A stretch of DNA of 64,000 nucleotides from Extensimonas perlucida (GCF_007655255.1 NZ_VMYE01000001.1:434001-498000); one strand, 5' to 3'; positions 8,138-16,853 are shown, counted from the first letter of the stretch. The notes: a model not told the origin generated them from the sequence alone. A program made the numbers and translations.

Positions 8138-9116
8138 CGAGGCGCAGCGGCGGTTCGAGGGGCTTGCACCGAGTTTGCAAGTCGCGAGCATGAGTCCGGC
8201 GTTCGCAGCTGCCGACGCGCGGAGAAGTCCGGCGTTGCGGTGCATCCACGTGGCCCTTGAGTATTGCGAGTTTGAATGGATGACCTCGGTGCACTTGCAG
8301 CCTTTTTTGGGGCGTTCGGATTGGCAAGGTGCCATTTCGCCCTATGGGTACGGTGGCATCCTGACCACGTGCTCCGATCGCGAAAGGCTTCAGGCGGCAT
8401 GGGCGCTATGGCAGCAGTGGTGTTGCGCACATGGGGTCGTGGCCGAGTTGGGACGGTTTCATCCGCATCTGGCTTCTGAAGCGGCATTTTTCGGCCGCGT
8501 GCACCTGAATCGACAAACGGTGTCGATAGACCTTCGCCGCGGAGAGATCAGCGCGGGTTTCAACCCGCTGACGAAAAGAAAGATCAATCGTGCGCGACGG
8601 CATGAAGTGCTGACACGCTGGAGTCGTAACGCCCTCGACTGGGAGAGATTCGTCCTCTTTTACCGTGAGGCGATGGTTGCCATGGACGCGCGGCCGTTCT
8701 ACTTGTTCCCAGACTCGTACTTCGAAGCGGTCCGTCTTTTGCCGCAGTCCCGCCTGTTGGTCTGCGAATTGGATGGGGAGTGGCTCTCTGCGGGTATTTA
8801 CTTGTTCGGAGGCTGCGTTGCGGAATATCACCTCGGTGCCAGCAGTCCAAGCGGAAAGTCGATTGGCACGCCTTATTTGATGCAATGCGTTGCAGCGGAA
8901 ACGGCGCAGTCTGAGGGGCTCGAGTGGCTTTATCTCGGCGGGGGGACGGATACGAGAGAGGACAACTCTTTGTTGTTTTACAAACTTGGGTTTTCTCGGA
9001 TCACTCGAAGCTTTTATGTCGGCGAAGCGGTTCACGACCCCGAAACCTATTGGGCGCTCGCGGCGCAGCGTGGGTACAGTCTCGAGGTGCTGCCGCCGCG
9101 AGTGCTGCTGGACTAA
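8112..9116 (+). CDS. FemAB/GNAT-type (BioF2-like) acyltransferase
   Basis: 334 residues. The C-terminal half has the GNAT-like pattern of FemAB/Acetyltransf_6 proteins: FNPLTKRKINRARRHEV, then FYREAMVAMDARPFYLFP, LLVCELDGEWLSAGIYLFGG, YHLGASSP and LEWLYLGGGTDTREDNSLLFYKLGF. Such proteins transfer aminoacyl or acyl groups to amines. In a legionaminic-type pathway one N-acylation of the 4-amino sugar is required and no hexapeptide (LegH/PglD) gene is present, so this protein may fill that step; that is inference. Base composition is visibly lower in GC than in neighbouring genes, suggesting separate acquisition. ATG 8112 overlaps the preceding gene. Confidence 0.65.
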   Translation: MRLRVIELNEAQRRFEGLAPSLQVASMSPAFAAADARRSPALRCIHVALEYCEFEWMTSVHLQPFLGRSDWQGAISPYGYGGILTTCSDRERLQAAWALWQQWCCAHGVVAELGRFHPHLASEAAFFGRVHLNRQTVSIDLRRGEISAGFNPLTKRKINRARRHEVLTRWSRNALDWERFVLFYREAMVAMDARPFYLFPDSYFEAVRLLPQSRLLVCELDGEWLSAGIYLFGGCVAEYHLGASSPSGKSIGTPYLMQCVAAETAQSEGLEWLYLGGGTDTREDNSLLFYKLGFSRITRSFYVGEAVHDPETYWALAAQRGYSLEVLPPRVLLD

Positions 9117-9138
9117 TCATCATTCATGTGGAGCATTC

Positions 9139-9828
9139 ATGACGCGAGATCCATTGTGGGAAGAAATTTTTACCGAGCGCGCATGGGGGCGATACCCTAG
9201 CGAGGACTTAGTTCGGTTTGGTGCACAGCGGCTAGGCCATCGGCAGCCTCGAAGCGATGTGCAGGTGCTGGAGGTTGGCTTCGGAACCGGCGCCAATCTT
9301 TGGTACTTCGCCCGTGAGGGGTATTCTGTTGCGGGATTGGAGGGCACCGAAGCGGGCTGTCGAAGGGCTCGTTCCCGCCTCGATCTGGAGGTGCCTGGAT
9401 GGAATCGCGTCATGAGCGACGAATGCTTGCGTGTCGGCGACATGTGTGAGCCTATGCCGTGGCCTACTGACACGTTCGACGCGGTGGTTGACTGTAACGC
9501 CGTCATGTGTATCGACCATGCATCGGCCTGCGAGGTCTACGCTGAGATGCATCGAGTGTGTCGGCCCGGCGGGTGGCTCTATGTTCGAACTTCGGCTTCA
9601 GGGACTTGGGGCGAAGGGACCGGTGAGGCATGCGGTCATCATGCATGGCGTTGCTCGGAAGGGCCATTCTTGGGCACAGGCATGGTTCGATTTGCAACGG
9701 AGTCTGATTTGCTCCTCTTATTTGCGCCGTGGGAGTTGGTGAGTATCGAGCAGGTATCGCGAACTCTGAAAGGCCGCCAAAAGATACACATCGAATGGGT
9801 TGTCATTGGGAGAAAGGCGCCGACGTGA
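9139..9828 (+). CDS. class I SAM-dependent methyltransferase
   Basis: 229 residues with motif I VLEVGFGTGANLWYFAREGY, an acidic motif II residue in VAGLEGTEAG, a motif IV-like FDAVVDCNAVMCID and RVCRPGGWLYVRTS (post-motif III strand). This is the standard Rossmann methyltransferase order. The target is unknown; in this operon O- or N-methylation of a sugar or of its N-acyl group is likely. Lower GC than the flanking neuABC genes, like the FemAB-type gene 22 bp upstream. The stop overlaps the GTG start of the neuA-like gene (GTGA). Confidence 0.8.
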   Translation: MTRDPLWEEIFTERAWGRYPSEDLVRFGAQRLGHRQPRSDVQVLEVGFGTGANLWYFAREGYSVAGLEGTEAGCRRARSRLDLEVPGWNRVMSDECLRVGDMCEPMPWPTDTFDAVVDCNAVMCIDHASACEVYAEMHRVCRPGGWLYVRTSASGTWGEGTGEACGHHAWRCSEGPFLGTGMVRFATESDLLLLFAPWELVSIEQVSRTLKGRQKIHIEWVVIGRKAPT

Positions 9829-10541
9829 CCGGTCTCACTATCGCCACCATCTGCGCGCGGGGTGGCAGCAAGGGCTTGCCACGCAAGAATGTGCGGCCGT
9901 TCGCGGGCAAGCCGCTCATTGTGCACAGCATCGAGCAAGCGCAGGCCTGCGCCCAGATCACCGGGGTGTATGTCTCGACGGACGATGATGAAATCGCAGC
10001 GGTGGCCGGGGCGGCAGGGGCCATCGTGCCCTACCGGCGACCGACAGAGCTGGCCTCCGACGAGGCGAGCAAGCTCCCGGTCATAGAACACCTTGTGCAG
10101 CACCTCGAAGCGTCGGGTCTCGCTATTGCCACAGTGGTTGACCTGCAGCCCACCTCACCGCTGCGCACCGCCGAAGACATTGCTGGCGCGCTGGCCGTGT
10201 TCGCCGAGACCACTGCCGAACTTGTCGTGAGCGTCACTGAGCCTTCGCACAACCCCTACTACACGTTGGTCGAGGCGCAGCCCGACGGCACGCTGGCGTT
10301 GTCCAAACCCGCGGCTTTCGCGCGGCGGCAGGATGCACCGACCGTCTGGGGACTCAATGGCGCGATCTATGTCTGGCAGCGCGCAGCCATCGCGCGCGCC
10401 GTGCGAGACGGTTTCTGGAGCGTCGCTGTGCGGGCCTATGCTATGCCGCGCGCGCGTTCGGTCGACATTGATGACCGGTTTGATTTCGAACTCGCTAATT
10501 GGTTGTACCGGTACACGCTCAACCCCGATTCTGAGGATTGA
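9825..10541 (+). CDS. neuA: CMP-nonulosonic acid synthetase (acylneuraminate cytidylyltransferase, NeuA/LegF type)
   Basis: Activates a nonulosonic acid with CTP to give the CMP-sugar donor. The 238-residue protein has the nucleotidyltransferase signature ATICARGGSKGLPRKNVRPFAGKPLI, then YVSTDDDEIA, DLQPTSPLRTAEDI, NGAIYVW and the metal-binding end ARSVDIDDRFDFELA. It is a single-domain enzyme. GTG 9825 is chosen because it overlaps the previous stop and starts directly before the conserved core. In context the substrate is more likely a 5,7-diamino acid (legionaminic type) than Neu5Ac. Confidence 0.88.
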   Translation: MTGLTIATICARGGSKGLPRKNVRPFAGKPLIVHSIEQAQACAQITGVYVSTDDDEIAAVAGAAGAIVPYRRPTELASDEASKLPVIEHLVQHLEASGLAIATVVDLQPTSPLRTAEDIAGALAVFAETTAELVVSVTEPSHNPYYTLVEAQPDGTLALSKPAAFARRQDAPTVWGLNGAIYVWQRAAIARAVRDGFWSVAVRAYAMPRARSVDIDDRFDFELANWLYRYTLNPDSED

Positions 10542-10545
10542 ATCC

Positions 10546-11583
10546 ATGCCCGATGTGTTCATCATTGCCGAGGCCGGCGTCAACCACAACGGCCGTCTCG
10601 ATCTTGCGCTCGCACTCTGCGACGCTGCCTGCGCCGCGGGTGCCGACGCGGTCAAGTTCCAGACCTTTCGCGCGGAGGACGTGGTGACACCGAGTGCCGC
10701 GACGGCTGACTACCAACGCACCAACACCGGAGCGACGAGTCAGTTTGAAATGATCCGTGCGCTCGAACTCGACTTCGAGGCCCACGCGCGCATCGTTGAG
10801 CATTGCGCGCAGATCGGTATCGAGTTCTTTTCGACGCCCTTTTCGGAGGCCGCCGTCGACGAACTTGTCACGCTAGGTGTGCGGCGTCTCAAGCTGCCCT
10901 CGGGCGAGTTGACCAACCGGCCACTGCTCGAACGCGCGGCCGACACCGGTTTGCCGTTGCTCGTCTCTACTGGCATGTCCACGCTCGGTGAGGTGCAGGA
11001 GGCGCTGGGCTGGATCCGCGCACGCTGGGCGGCCACGGGCCGCGTCGGCGACGCTGCGCCTGCGCTCACGGTGTTGCATTGCACCTCGGCCTATCCCGCG
11101 CCTGCTGATGCGCTCAACCTGCGCGCGATTCTGACTCTCGCACAGGCGACCGGCCTGCCTGTGGGCTATTCGGACCACTCCCAAGGTGTCGAGGCCGCGC
11201 TAGCTGCCGTAGCGCTGGGCGCGCAGGTGATCGAAAAGCACCTCACGCTCGACCAAACCCTGCCCGGCCCCGACCACAGCGCGTCCGCCGACCCGCCCGA
11301 GTTCACGCGACTGGTGGCAGGCATCCGGACGGTCAGTGCCATGCTGGGCGACGGCATGAAGCGACCGCAGTCCATCGAGGCGAACACGCGCGACGTTGCA
11401 AGGCGCAGCGTGGTTGTCATACGCGATCTGCCTGCAGGCCACGTGCTCGGCGCTGCCGATCTCGCCTTGCGCCGGCCCGGCACAGGCCTGCCGCCGTCGG
11501 CGCTCGCGGCCTTGCCCGGGCGGCGGCTGCACGGCCCGGTAGCGGCCTGGACGACGCTCACGATGGAACTGCTCGCACCATGA
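10546..11583 (+). CDS. neuB: nonulosonic acid synthase (NeuB/LegI family)
   Basis: Condenses a 6-carbon N-acyl-mannosamine-type sugar with phosphoenolpyruvate to a 9-carbon nonulosonic acid. The 345-residue protein has the TIM-barrel NeuB domain (IIAEAGVNHNG, DAVKFQTF, FFSTPFSE, KLPSGELTN, LLVSTGMS, LHCTSAYP, GYSDHS, VIEKHLTLD) and a C-terminal SAF (antifreeze-like) domain (RRSVVVIRDLPAGHVLGAADL, RPGTGLPP). It starts 4 bp after the neuA-like stop, and its end overlaps the neuC-like start (ATGA). A legionaminic rather than sialic product is inferred from the dehydratase and aminotransferase in the same operon. Confidence 0.93.
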   Translation: MPDVFIIAEAGVNHNGRLDLALALCDAACAAGADAVKFQTFRAEDVVTPSAATADYQRTNTGATSQFEMIRALELDFEAHARIVEHCAQIGIEFFSTPFSEAAVDELVTLGVRRLKLPSGELTNRPLLERAADTGLPLLVSTGMSTLGEVQEALGWIRARWAATGRVGDAAPALTVLHCTSAYPAPADALNLRAILTLAQATGLPVGYSDHSQGVEAALAAVALGAQVIEKHLTLDQTLPGPDHSASADPPEFTRLVAGIRTVSAMLGDGMKRPQSIEANTRDVARRSVVVIRDLPAGHVLGAADLALRRPGTGLPPSALAALPGRRLHGPVAAWTTLTMELLAP

Positions 11584-12746
11584 GCGTTCCGACCGTACCC
11601 CGCAGCGTGTTCTACGTCACAGGCACCCGTGCTGATTTTGGCTTGATGGCGGATGTGCTCGCACGCATCCACGCTCATCCGGGGTTGCAGCTCAAGCTGG
11701 CCGTCACCGGCATGCACCTGAGTCCGGCGTTCGGCGATACGGTGCGCGAGATTGAGGCCAGGGGCCTGCCAATCGTCGTTCGCATCCCGACCGAGGTCGA
11801 ATCGCGCAGCCCTGCGGCCATGGCGCGCGGCATCGGACAAATGGTGGTGGCGCTCACTGAGGTGCTCGAGCGCGAACGCCCTGACCTGATGCTCCTCGTC
11901 GGCGACCGCGGCGAAATGCTTGCTGGTGCCATCGCTGCGCTGCATCTGGGCATTCCCAATGTGCATCTGCATGGGGGGGAGCGATCGGGCACGGTCGATG
12001 AGCCGGTGCGCCATGCCATCACCAAGCTCAGCCACTGGCACTTTGTCGCCACCGCAACTTCGCGGGAACGCGTGATTCGCCTGGGCGAGCGGCCCGAGCA
12101 TGTGTGGGTGACCGGGGCGCCCAGCCTCGACGGGCTTGGCGCTGTGCTCGGCGCACCGCGCGGGCAGACGCTCGCGCGTCTCGGCCTTGGGGCTGGCGCG
12201 CGTTACGTCCTGGTGTTGTTTCACCCGGTGGTGCAGCAAATGCACGACGCGGTCACTCAGACCCATGCACTGGCCGAGGCGCTTGAGCGCGTGGCGAGCG
12301 AGCACGACCTGCACCTCGTCTGGCTTGAACCCAATGCCGATGCTGGCTCAGGCGGCATCTTGCAGGCGCTGGACGCGGCTATGGCGCGCCTCGGTGATCG
12401 GCTCGTTCGTATCACCCACCTTGCGCGCGAACATTACCTCGAAGCGTTGCGCCACGCCGAGGTGCTGGTGGGTAACTCGTCCTCGGGCATCATTGAGGCA
12501 GCGTCGCTTGGCACCCCTGTGGTCAACGTCGGCGACCGGCAGCGATGCCGTGAACGCAATGCCAATACCTGGGACTGCAGGGTCGACGTGGTGGCGATCA
12601 AAGGAGCGTTGCGGCAGGCGCTGGTTCATGGGCGATTTTCCCCCACCAACGTCTACGGTGACGGGCATGCGGTCGAGCGTATCGTCCGTCTGCTGGTCGA
12701 GACGCCGTTGGCGGCGGACCTGCTCGAGAAAGTCAACACGTATTGA
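11580..12746 (+). CDS. neuC: hydrolysing UDP-sugar 2-epimerase (NeuC/LegG family)
   Basis: 388-residue GT-B-fold enzyme that hydrolyses and epimerises a UDP-HexNAc-type sugar to the free manno-configured sugar used by NeuB. Visible blocks: VTGTRADFGLM, DLMLLVGDRGEMLAGAIAAL, VHLHGGERSGTVDEPVRHAI, WVTGAPSLDGL, LVLFHPV and VLVGNSSSGIIEA. Within this family, a Legionella homologue acts on UDP-N,N'-diacetylbacillosamine, which fits the presence of a 4,6-dehydratase and aminotransferase here; plain UDP-GlcNAc would be the alternative substrate. Coupled to neuB by ATGA overlap. Confidence 0.88.
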   Translation: MSVPTVPRSVFYVTGTRADFGLMADVLARIHAHPGLQLKLAVTGMHLSPAFGDTVREIEARGLPIVVRIPTEVESRSPAAMARGIGQMVVALTEVLERERPDLMLLVGDRGEMLAGAIAALHLGIPNVHLHGGERSGTVDEPVRHAITKLSHWHFVATATSRERVIRLGERPEHVWVTGAPSLDGLGAVLGAPRGQTLARLGLGAGARYVLVLFHPVVQQMHDAVTQTHALAEALERVASEHDLHLVWLEPNADAGSGGILQALDAAMARLGDRLVRITHLAREHYLEALRHAEVLVGNSSSGIIEAASLGTPVVNVGDRQRCRERNANTWDCRVDVVAIKGALRQALVHGRFSPTNVYGDGHAVERIVRLLVETPLAADLLEKVNTY

Positions 12747-12758
12747 GAACGTTGCCCG

Positions 12759-14243
12759 ATGAATGACAGCCTTATGCTTTTGTACCTGCCGCCCGATACG
12801 CCCTGGGGCGAAGCGCTCGCTCGCCTCAATCAGATGGGGAGCGGCATCCTGCTCGTCGTTGACGGCTCGGGCCGGCTCCTGCGCACTGTGACCGATGGCG
12901 ATCTGCGCCGTGCCGTGCTTGCTGCGTTGACGCCACAGACGCCGATTTCCGCGTTGCCGGCCAAGCCGCCCGTGGTGGCCGATGAAAACGCGGGCGCCGA
13001 GGTCTTGCTGCGCCTCATGGACATGCACGCAATCGACCATGTGCCCGTCTGCGACGCAAAAGGCCATGTGCGCGACCTAGTCACTCGGCGCGAGCTTTCG
13101 CAGCGCATCTGGTTATCGTCGCCCCATCTAGGAGCAGAGGAGACAGCCTTCGTCGAGGAGGCCTTCCGCACCAACTGGATTGCCCCCCTTGGGCCGCACG
13201 TCGATGCTTTCGAGAAAGAAGTGGCCGCTTATGTAGGCGTGGGCCATGCTGCGGCCTTGAGTTCGGGCACAGCGGCAATCCACTTGGGCTTGCTGCTGCT
13301 TGGCGTGGAGCCGGGCGACACGGTGTTCTGCTCTTCGCTGACCTTCGTAGGCAGTTGCAACCCCATACTTTATTGTGGCGCGCAGCCTGTGTTCATTGAC
13401 TCCGAGCCCGACACTTGGAATATGTCTCCGGCGGCGCTTGAGCGCGCCTTTGCATGGGCAAAGGCTGCGGGGCGGCTGCCACGTTGCGTAATCATTGTCA
13501 ATCTCTATGGTCAGAGCGCTGACATGGATGCGCTGCTGCCAATTTGTGACCGGTATGGCGTTCCGGTGCTCGAAGATGCTGCCGAGTCGTTGGGTGCGCG
13601 CTACAAGGGTCGTGCAAGCGGGGGGTGGGGCAGGGTGGGTATTTTTTCGTTCAATGGCAACAAAATCATCACCACGTCGGGCGGCGGCATGCTGGTGTCT
13701 GAAGACGCCGAGCTGATGATCCGTGCCCGCAAGCTCGCTACGCAGGCGCGTGAGCCTGCGCGGCACTACGAGCACAAGGAAATGGGCTTCAACTATCGCA
13801 TGAGCAATGTGCTCGCCGGAATAGGGCGCGGGCAGCTGCGTGTGTTGGAGCAGCGTGTGGCGCAGCGCCGACAAGTATTTGAGCGTTATCGCGCGGCTCT
13901 GAGCGACCTGTCTTTCGTGCACTGGATGCCCGAGCCCGAAGGTTGGTGCAGTACGCGCTGGCTGAGTTGTTTCACCATTGACGCCTACGAACCGACGATC
14001 GGTGAAACCATCATGCGAACCTTGGAGCGTCACAGCATAGAGGCGCGTCCAGTTTGGAAGCCAATGCACTTGCAGCCGTTGTTTGCCGGAGCACCGTTTT
14101 TTGCCCATGCTCCGTCAGAGGACGTTGCGCAACGCTTGTTTCGGACAGGTCTTTGCTTGCCATCGGGCTCGAACATGTCTGCTGAGCAGCAAGACAGAGT
14201 GATAGAGCACTTGCACCGTGCACTGATGTCTGTAGGTGGCTGA
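12759..14243 (+). CDS. CBS-pair / DegT-DnrJ-EryC1 aminotransferase fusion (LegC/PglE-type)
   Basis: A 494-residue two-part protein. Residues about 1-125 are a CBS pair (GSGILLVVDGSGRLLRTVTD, DGDLRRAV; then MHAIDHVPVCDAKGHVRDLV). Residues 126-494 are a PLP-dependent sugar aminotransferase: LSSGTAAIHLGLLLLGVEPGD, EDAAESLGARYKG, and the PLP lysine in SFNGNKIITTSGGGML (K302), then NYRMSNVLAGIGRGQL. Such enzymes aminate UDP-4-keto-6-deoxy-GlcNAc at C4. The CBS pair may bind an adenine or cytidine nucleotide and regulate activity. In legionaminic clusters I know of, a CBS pair is usually fused to a nucleotidyltransferase (PtmE), so this fusion is unusual. The junction has no stop codon or frameshift. 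Confidence 0.88.
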   Translation: MNDSLMLLYLPPDTPWGEALARLNQMGSGILLVVDGSGRLLRTVTDGDLRRAVLAALTPQTPISALPAKPPVVADENAGAEVLLRLMDMHAIDHVPVCDAKGHVRDLVTRRELSQRIWLSSPHLGAEETAFVEEAFRTNWIAPLGPHVDAFEKEVAAYVGVGHAAALSSGTAAIHLGLLLLGVEPGDTVFCSSLTFVGSCNPILYCGAQPVFIDSEPDTWNMSPAALERAFAWAKAAGRLPRCVIIVNLYGQSADMDALLPICDRYGVPVLEDAAESLGARYKGRASGGWGRVGIFSFNGNKIITTSGGGMLVSEDAELMIRARKLATQAREPARHYEHKEMGFNYRMSNVLAGIGRGQLRVLEQRVAQRRQVFERYRAALSDLSFVHWMPEPEGWCSTRWLSCFTIDAYEPTIGETIMRTLERHSIEARPVWKPMHLQPLFAGAPFFAHAPSEDVAQRLFRTGLCLPSGSNMSAEQQDRVIEHLHRALMSVGG

Positions 14244-14244
14244 A

Positions 14245-16068
14245 ATGGGCGGTATGCGCCCCAAATTGTCTTTGTCTGCGCTCCCCCCGCTGGCGCTGGA
14301 CCTCCTGCTCGTGCTCCTGGCCTGGTGGGCGGCATTCTGGCTGCGCTTCAATCTGGATATACCCGACGAATATCTGCGCGTGGCGCTGCATGGCTCGGTG
14401 CTGGCCTTGCCCGCGCATGCTGCGGCCTTGTGGGGCCTGGGGGTGTATAGGCAGGTGTGGCGCCATACGGGTCTGCCAGAGTTGCGGCGCCTGGTGGGGG
14501 CGGTGCTGCTGGGCGCAGTGCTCACGGCAGCGTTGATATTGATGGCGCGCGTGGCGGACTTTCCGCGTTCCGTGCTGCTGTTGCATCCTTTGCTGGCGCT
14601 GCTGCTGCTGGGCGCGGCGCGGGTTGGGCAGCGCCTGTATTTCGAGCGGCACGATGGGGCAGCCCGCACGGGGCGGCCGCTGTTGGTGGTGGGTACTTTG
14701 AACGAAGCGGCAGCGGTCCTGCGCGCGCTCAAGGGCAGCAGCCAATGGCGGGTAGTGGGCATCGTGTCGCCGCTGGCCGCGGAAAAGGGGCGTTCGCTGC
14801 AAAACCTGCCTGTGCTGGGCGACCTGTCGGCGCTGCCGCAGGTGTGTCGCGCGCTGGGCGTGCGTACGGCCCTGGTGGCGAGTCCTTCGGGCTCGGCAGC
14901 GCGCCGGGATGCCTTGCTGCACTCGGTGGAGGGGGGCCTGACCCTGCTCACCTTGCCGCAACCCGACGATTGGCTGAGTGCTGGTTCCGAGGGCCCGCGC
15001 AAAGTTCAACTCGAAGACCTGCTTGGCCGCGCGCCGGTGCAGCTCGACGTGCGTGGCCTGTCGGAGCTGTTTGCGGGGCAGACGGTGCTCGTCACCGGCG
15101 CGGGCGGCTCCATAGGCGCCGAGCTGTGCCGGCAGATCGCACGCTTTGGCGTGGCGCGGCTGGTGTGCGTGGACATGTCCGAAATCGCCATTTACCAGCT
15201 CGAGCAGGAGCTGCGCGCCACGCATCCGCAGCTGCAGGGGCTCTACTACACGGCCAATGTGCGCGAATACGAGCGTTTGCGCGCGCTGGCCGCGCAGCAC
15301 CGGCCCGCCGTGGTGTTCCACGCCGCGGCGTACAAGCATGTGCCGCTGATGGAGGATGGCAACGAGGTCGAGGCGTTGCGCACCAACGTGCTCGGCACGC
15401 TGCACGCCGCGCGCGTGGCTGGCGAGGTGGGGGCGGCGCGCTTCGTGCTCGTGTCCACCGACAAGGCCGTGAACCCCACGAGCGTGATGGGTGCGAGCAA
15501 GCGCCTGGCCGAGCGTGTGGTGCAGGGCATGGCCGCGCAGTGGCCGGGCACGCAGTTCGTGGCGGTGCGCTTTGGCAACGTGCTGGGTTCGAGCGGCTCG
15601 GTGGTGCCGCTGTTCACGCAGCAAATCGCGCGCGGCGGGCCGGTGACCGTGACGCACCCGGAAATGGTGCGCTACTTCATGACCATCCCCGAGGCGGCGC
15701 AGCTCGTGCTGCAGGCGGGGCTCATGGGGCGCTCGGGCCAGATTTACGTGCTCGACATGGGCGAGCCGGTCAAAATCGTCGAGCTCGCGCGCATGATGAT
15801 CCGCCTGTCGGGCCAGACAGAGGACGCGGTGCCGATCGCTTTCACGGGCCTGCGCCCGGGCGAAAAGCTCTACGAAGAGCTGCTCGCCGACGACGAAACC
15901 ACCGAACCCACGCCGCACCCCAAGCTGCGCGTGGCCAAGCTCGGTGCCGACGGCGGGCTCGCCGCGCAGGTGGTGGAGCAATGGCTGCAGCAGGCCGGCC
16001 CCGCGCCTGCCGCCGCGGCCTTGCGCGCCTGGCTGCAGACGCTGGTGCCGGAATACCGGTCGCGCTGA
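14245..16068 (+). CDS. membrane-bound UDP-GlcNAc 4,6-dehydratase (WbpM/PglF/CapD family)
   Basis: Removes water from UDP-GlcNAc to give UDP-4-keto-6-deoxy-GlcNAc, the entry step to bacillosamine- and legionaminic-type sugars. 607 residues. Four membrane helices occupy about residues 10-125, a CoA-binding-like Rossmann domain follows (RPLLVVGTLNEAAAVLRAL), and the SDR domain has VLVTGAGGSIGAELCRQI, FHAAAYKHVPLME, VSTDKAVNPTSVMGASK and RPGEKLYEEL. The catalytic Tyr of ordinary SDRs is replaced by Met (M415-x3-K419), as in WbpM and PglF. ATG 14245 is preceded by GGTGG; a GTG at 14236 would add three residues. It ends the glycan operon. Confidence 0.9.
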   Translation: MGGMRPKLSLSALPPLALDLLLVLLAWWAAFWLRFNLDIPDEYLRVALHGSVLALPAHAAALWGLGVYRQVWRHTGLPELRRLVGAVLLGAVLTAALILMARVADFPRSVLLLHPLLALLLLGAARVGQRLYFERHDGAARTGRPLLVVGTLNEAAAVLRALKGSSQWRVVGIVSPLAAEKGRSLQNLPVLGDLSALPQVCRALGVRTALVASPSGSAARRDALLHSVEGGLTLLTLPQPDDWLSAGSEGPRKVQLEDLLGRAPVQLDVRGLSELFAGQTVLVTGAGGSIGAELCRQIARFGVARLVCVDMSEIAIYQLEQELRATHPQLQGLYYTANVREYERLRALAAQHRPAVVFHAAAYKHVPLMEDGNEVEALRTNVLGTLHAARVAGEVGAARFVLVSTDKAVNPTSVMGASKRLAERVVQGMAAQWPGTQFVAVRFGNVLGSSGSVVPLFTQQIARGGPVTVTHPEMVRYFMTIPEAAQLVLQAGLMGRSGQIYVLDMGEPVKIVELARMMIRLSGQTEDAVPIAFTGLRPGEKLYEELLADDETTEPTPHPKLRVAKLGADGGLAAQVVEQWLQQAGPAPAAAALRAWLQTLVPEYRSR

Positions 16069-16107
16069 CTGGTTTTTCAGACCTGGGCGTTGCGCTTGTG
16101 GAAGATT

Positions 16108-16162
16108 CCAAAACCATAGCTTCTAGCGCTTGCTGTATTTGGGCTAGAGGCCAAAAAGACTC
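16108..16162 (+). repeat. intergenic palindromic repeat copy
   Basis: CATAGCTTCTAGCGCTTG..TTTGGGCTAGAGGCCAAAAA lies between the dehydratase stop and the convergent LON-domain gene. It is one of the clearer copies of the element, with half-sites TAGCGCTT and GGCTAGAGGCC. It may act as a bidirectional 3'-end hairpin here. Confidence 0.75.
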
Positions 16163-16220
16163 AAAAAATGGAAGGCTGGCAAGGCTGGCAAGCACAGCCC
16201 TGGCCGCCTGGGGTTGACGA

Positions 16221-16853
16221 CTAAACGATGCCCAGCTTTTGCAGCAGGTCGTCCACCAGTTCCAGCCGCAGCAGCGGGTTGTCCAGCATCATCAGGTTTT
16301 GCTTGAGCTCGAGCGAAATGGGCAGCAGCTCGGCCCAGCGGTTTGCCACCCAGCCGCAGTCGTGGAGCTGCGCTGCCGTGGGGCGGGGCGCGGCGGCATC
16401 TTGCGCGGTGCGCTCGCGCAGCTTATCCAGTAGTTTGGCGAGCGCCGTGGCCGTGTGCGCGAGGTCGGGCGGAATCGCCACGGGCGGGTCGGCGGGCAGT
16501 TGCTGCACATCGGCAACCCACAAGCCATGCGGCAGGCGCTGCGAGCGCAGGATGCGAAAGCGCTCGGCGCCGCGGCAGCGCAAGGTGATTAGCCCCGGTT
16601 GCGGCGTCTGGAGCTGTTCGATATGTGCGAGCGTGCCCACTTCGTACAACTTTTCCTCGGGCGCGCCGGCCTGCCGCACCTCATGCCCGGCGCGCAGCGC
16701 GACGACGCCAAACGGTGCCGCAGCGCGCTGGCATTTGCGCACCATGTCGAGGTAGCGCACCTCGAACACGCGCAGCGCCAGTTCGCCGCCCGGAAAAAGC
16801 ACCGCGCCCAGCGGAAACAGGGGCAGCGAGGAGAGGGTGAGGTGTTGGGTCAT
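16221..16853 (-). CDS. LON-substrate-binding-domain protein (peptidase S16-like, no protease domain)
   Basis: A 210-residue stand-alone version of the N-terminal domain of Lon protease: LPLFPLGAVLFPGGELALRVFEVRYLDMV, FGVVAL, VGTLAHIEQLQTPQPGLITLRCRGAERFRI, then the helical tail RWAELLPISLELKQNLMML and LLRLELVDDLLQ. It lacks the AAA and protease parts, as usual for this family of small proteins, whose cellular role is not well defined. Divergent from yggT with 54 bp between the starts. Confidence 0.88.
   Translation of the reverse strand: MTQHLTLSSLPLFPLGAVLFPGGELALRVFEVRYLDMVRKCQRAAAPFGVVALRAGHEVRQAGAPEEKLYEVGTLAHIEQLQTPQPGLITLRCRGAERFRILRSQRLPHGLWVADVQQLPADPPVAIPPDLAHTATALAKLLDKLRERTAQDAAAPRPTAAQLHDCGWVANRWAELLPISLELKQNLMMLDNPLLRLELVDDLLQKLGIV

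Noticed and set aside
14245-16068. Pseudaminic acid pathway entry enzyme (PseB type)
   Set aside because: The protein has the N-terminal membrane helices and double Rossmann layout of WbpM/PglF, not the short soluble PseB form.
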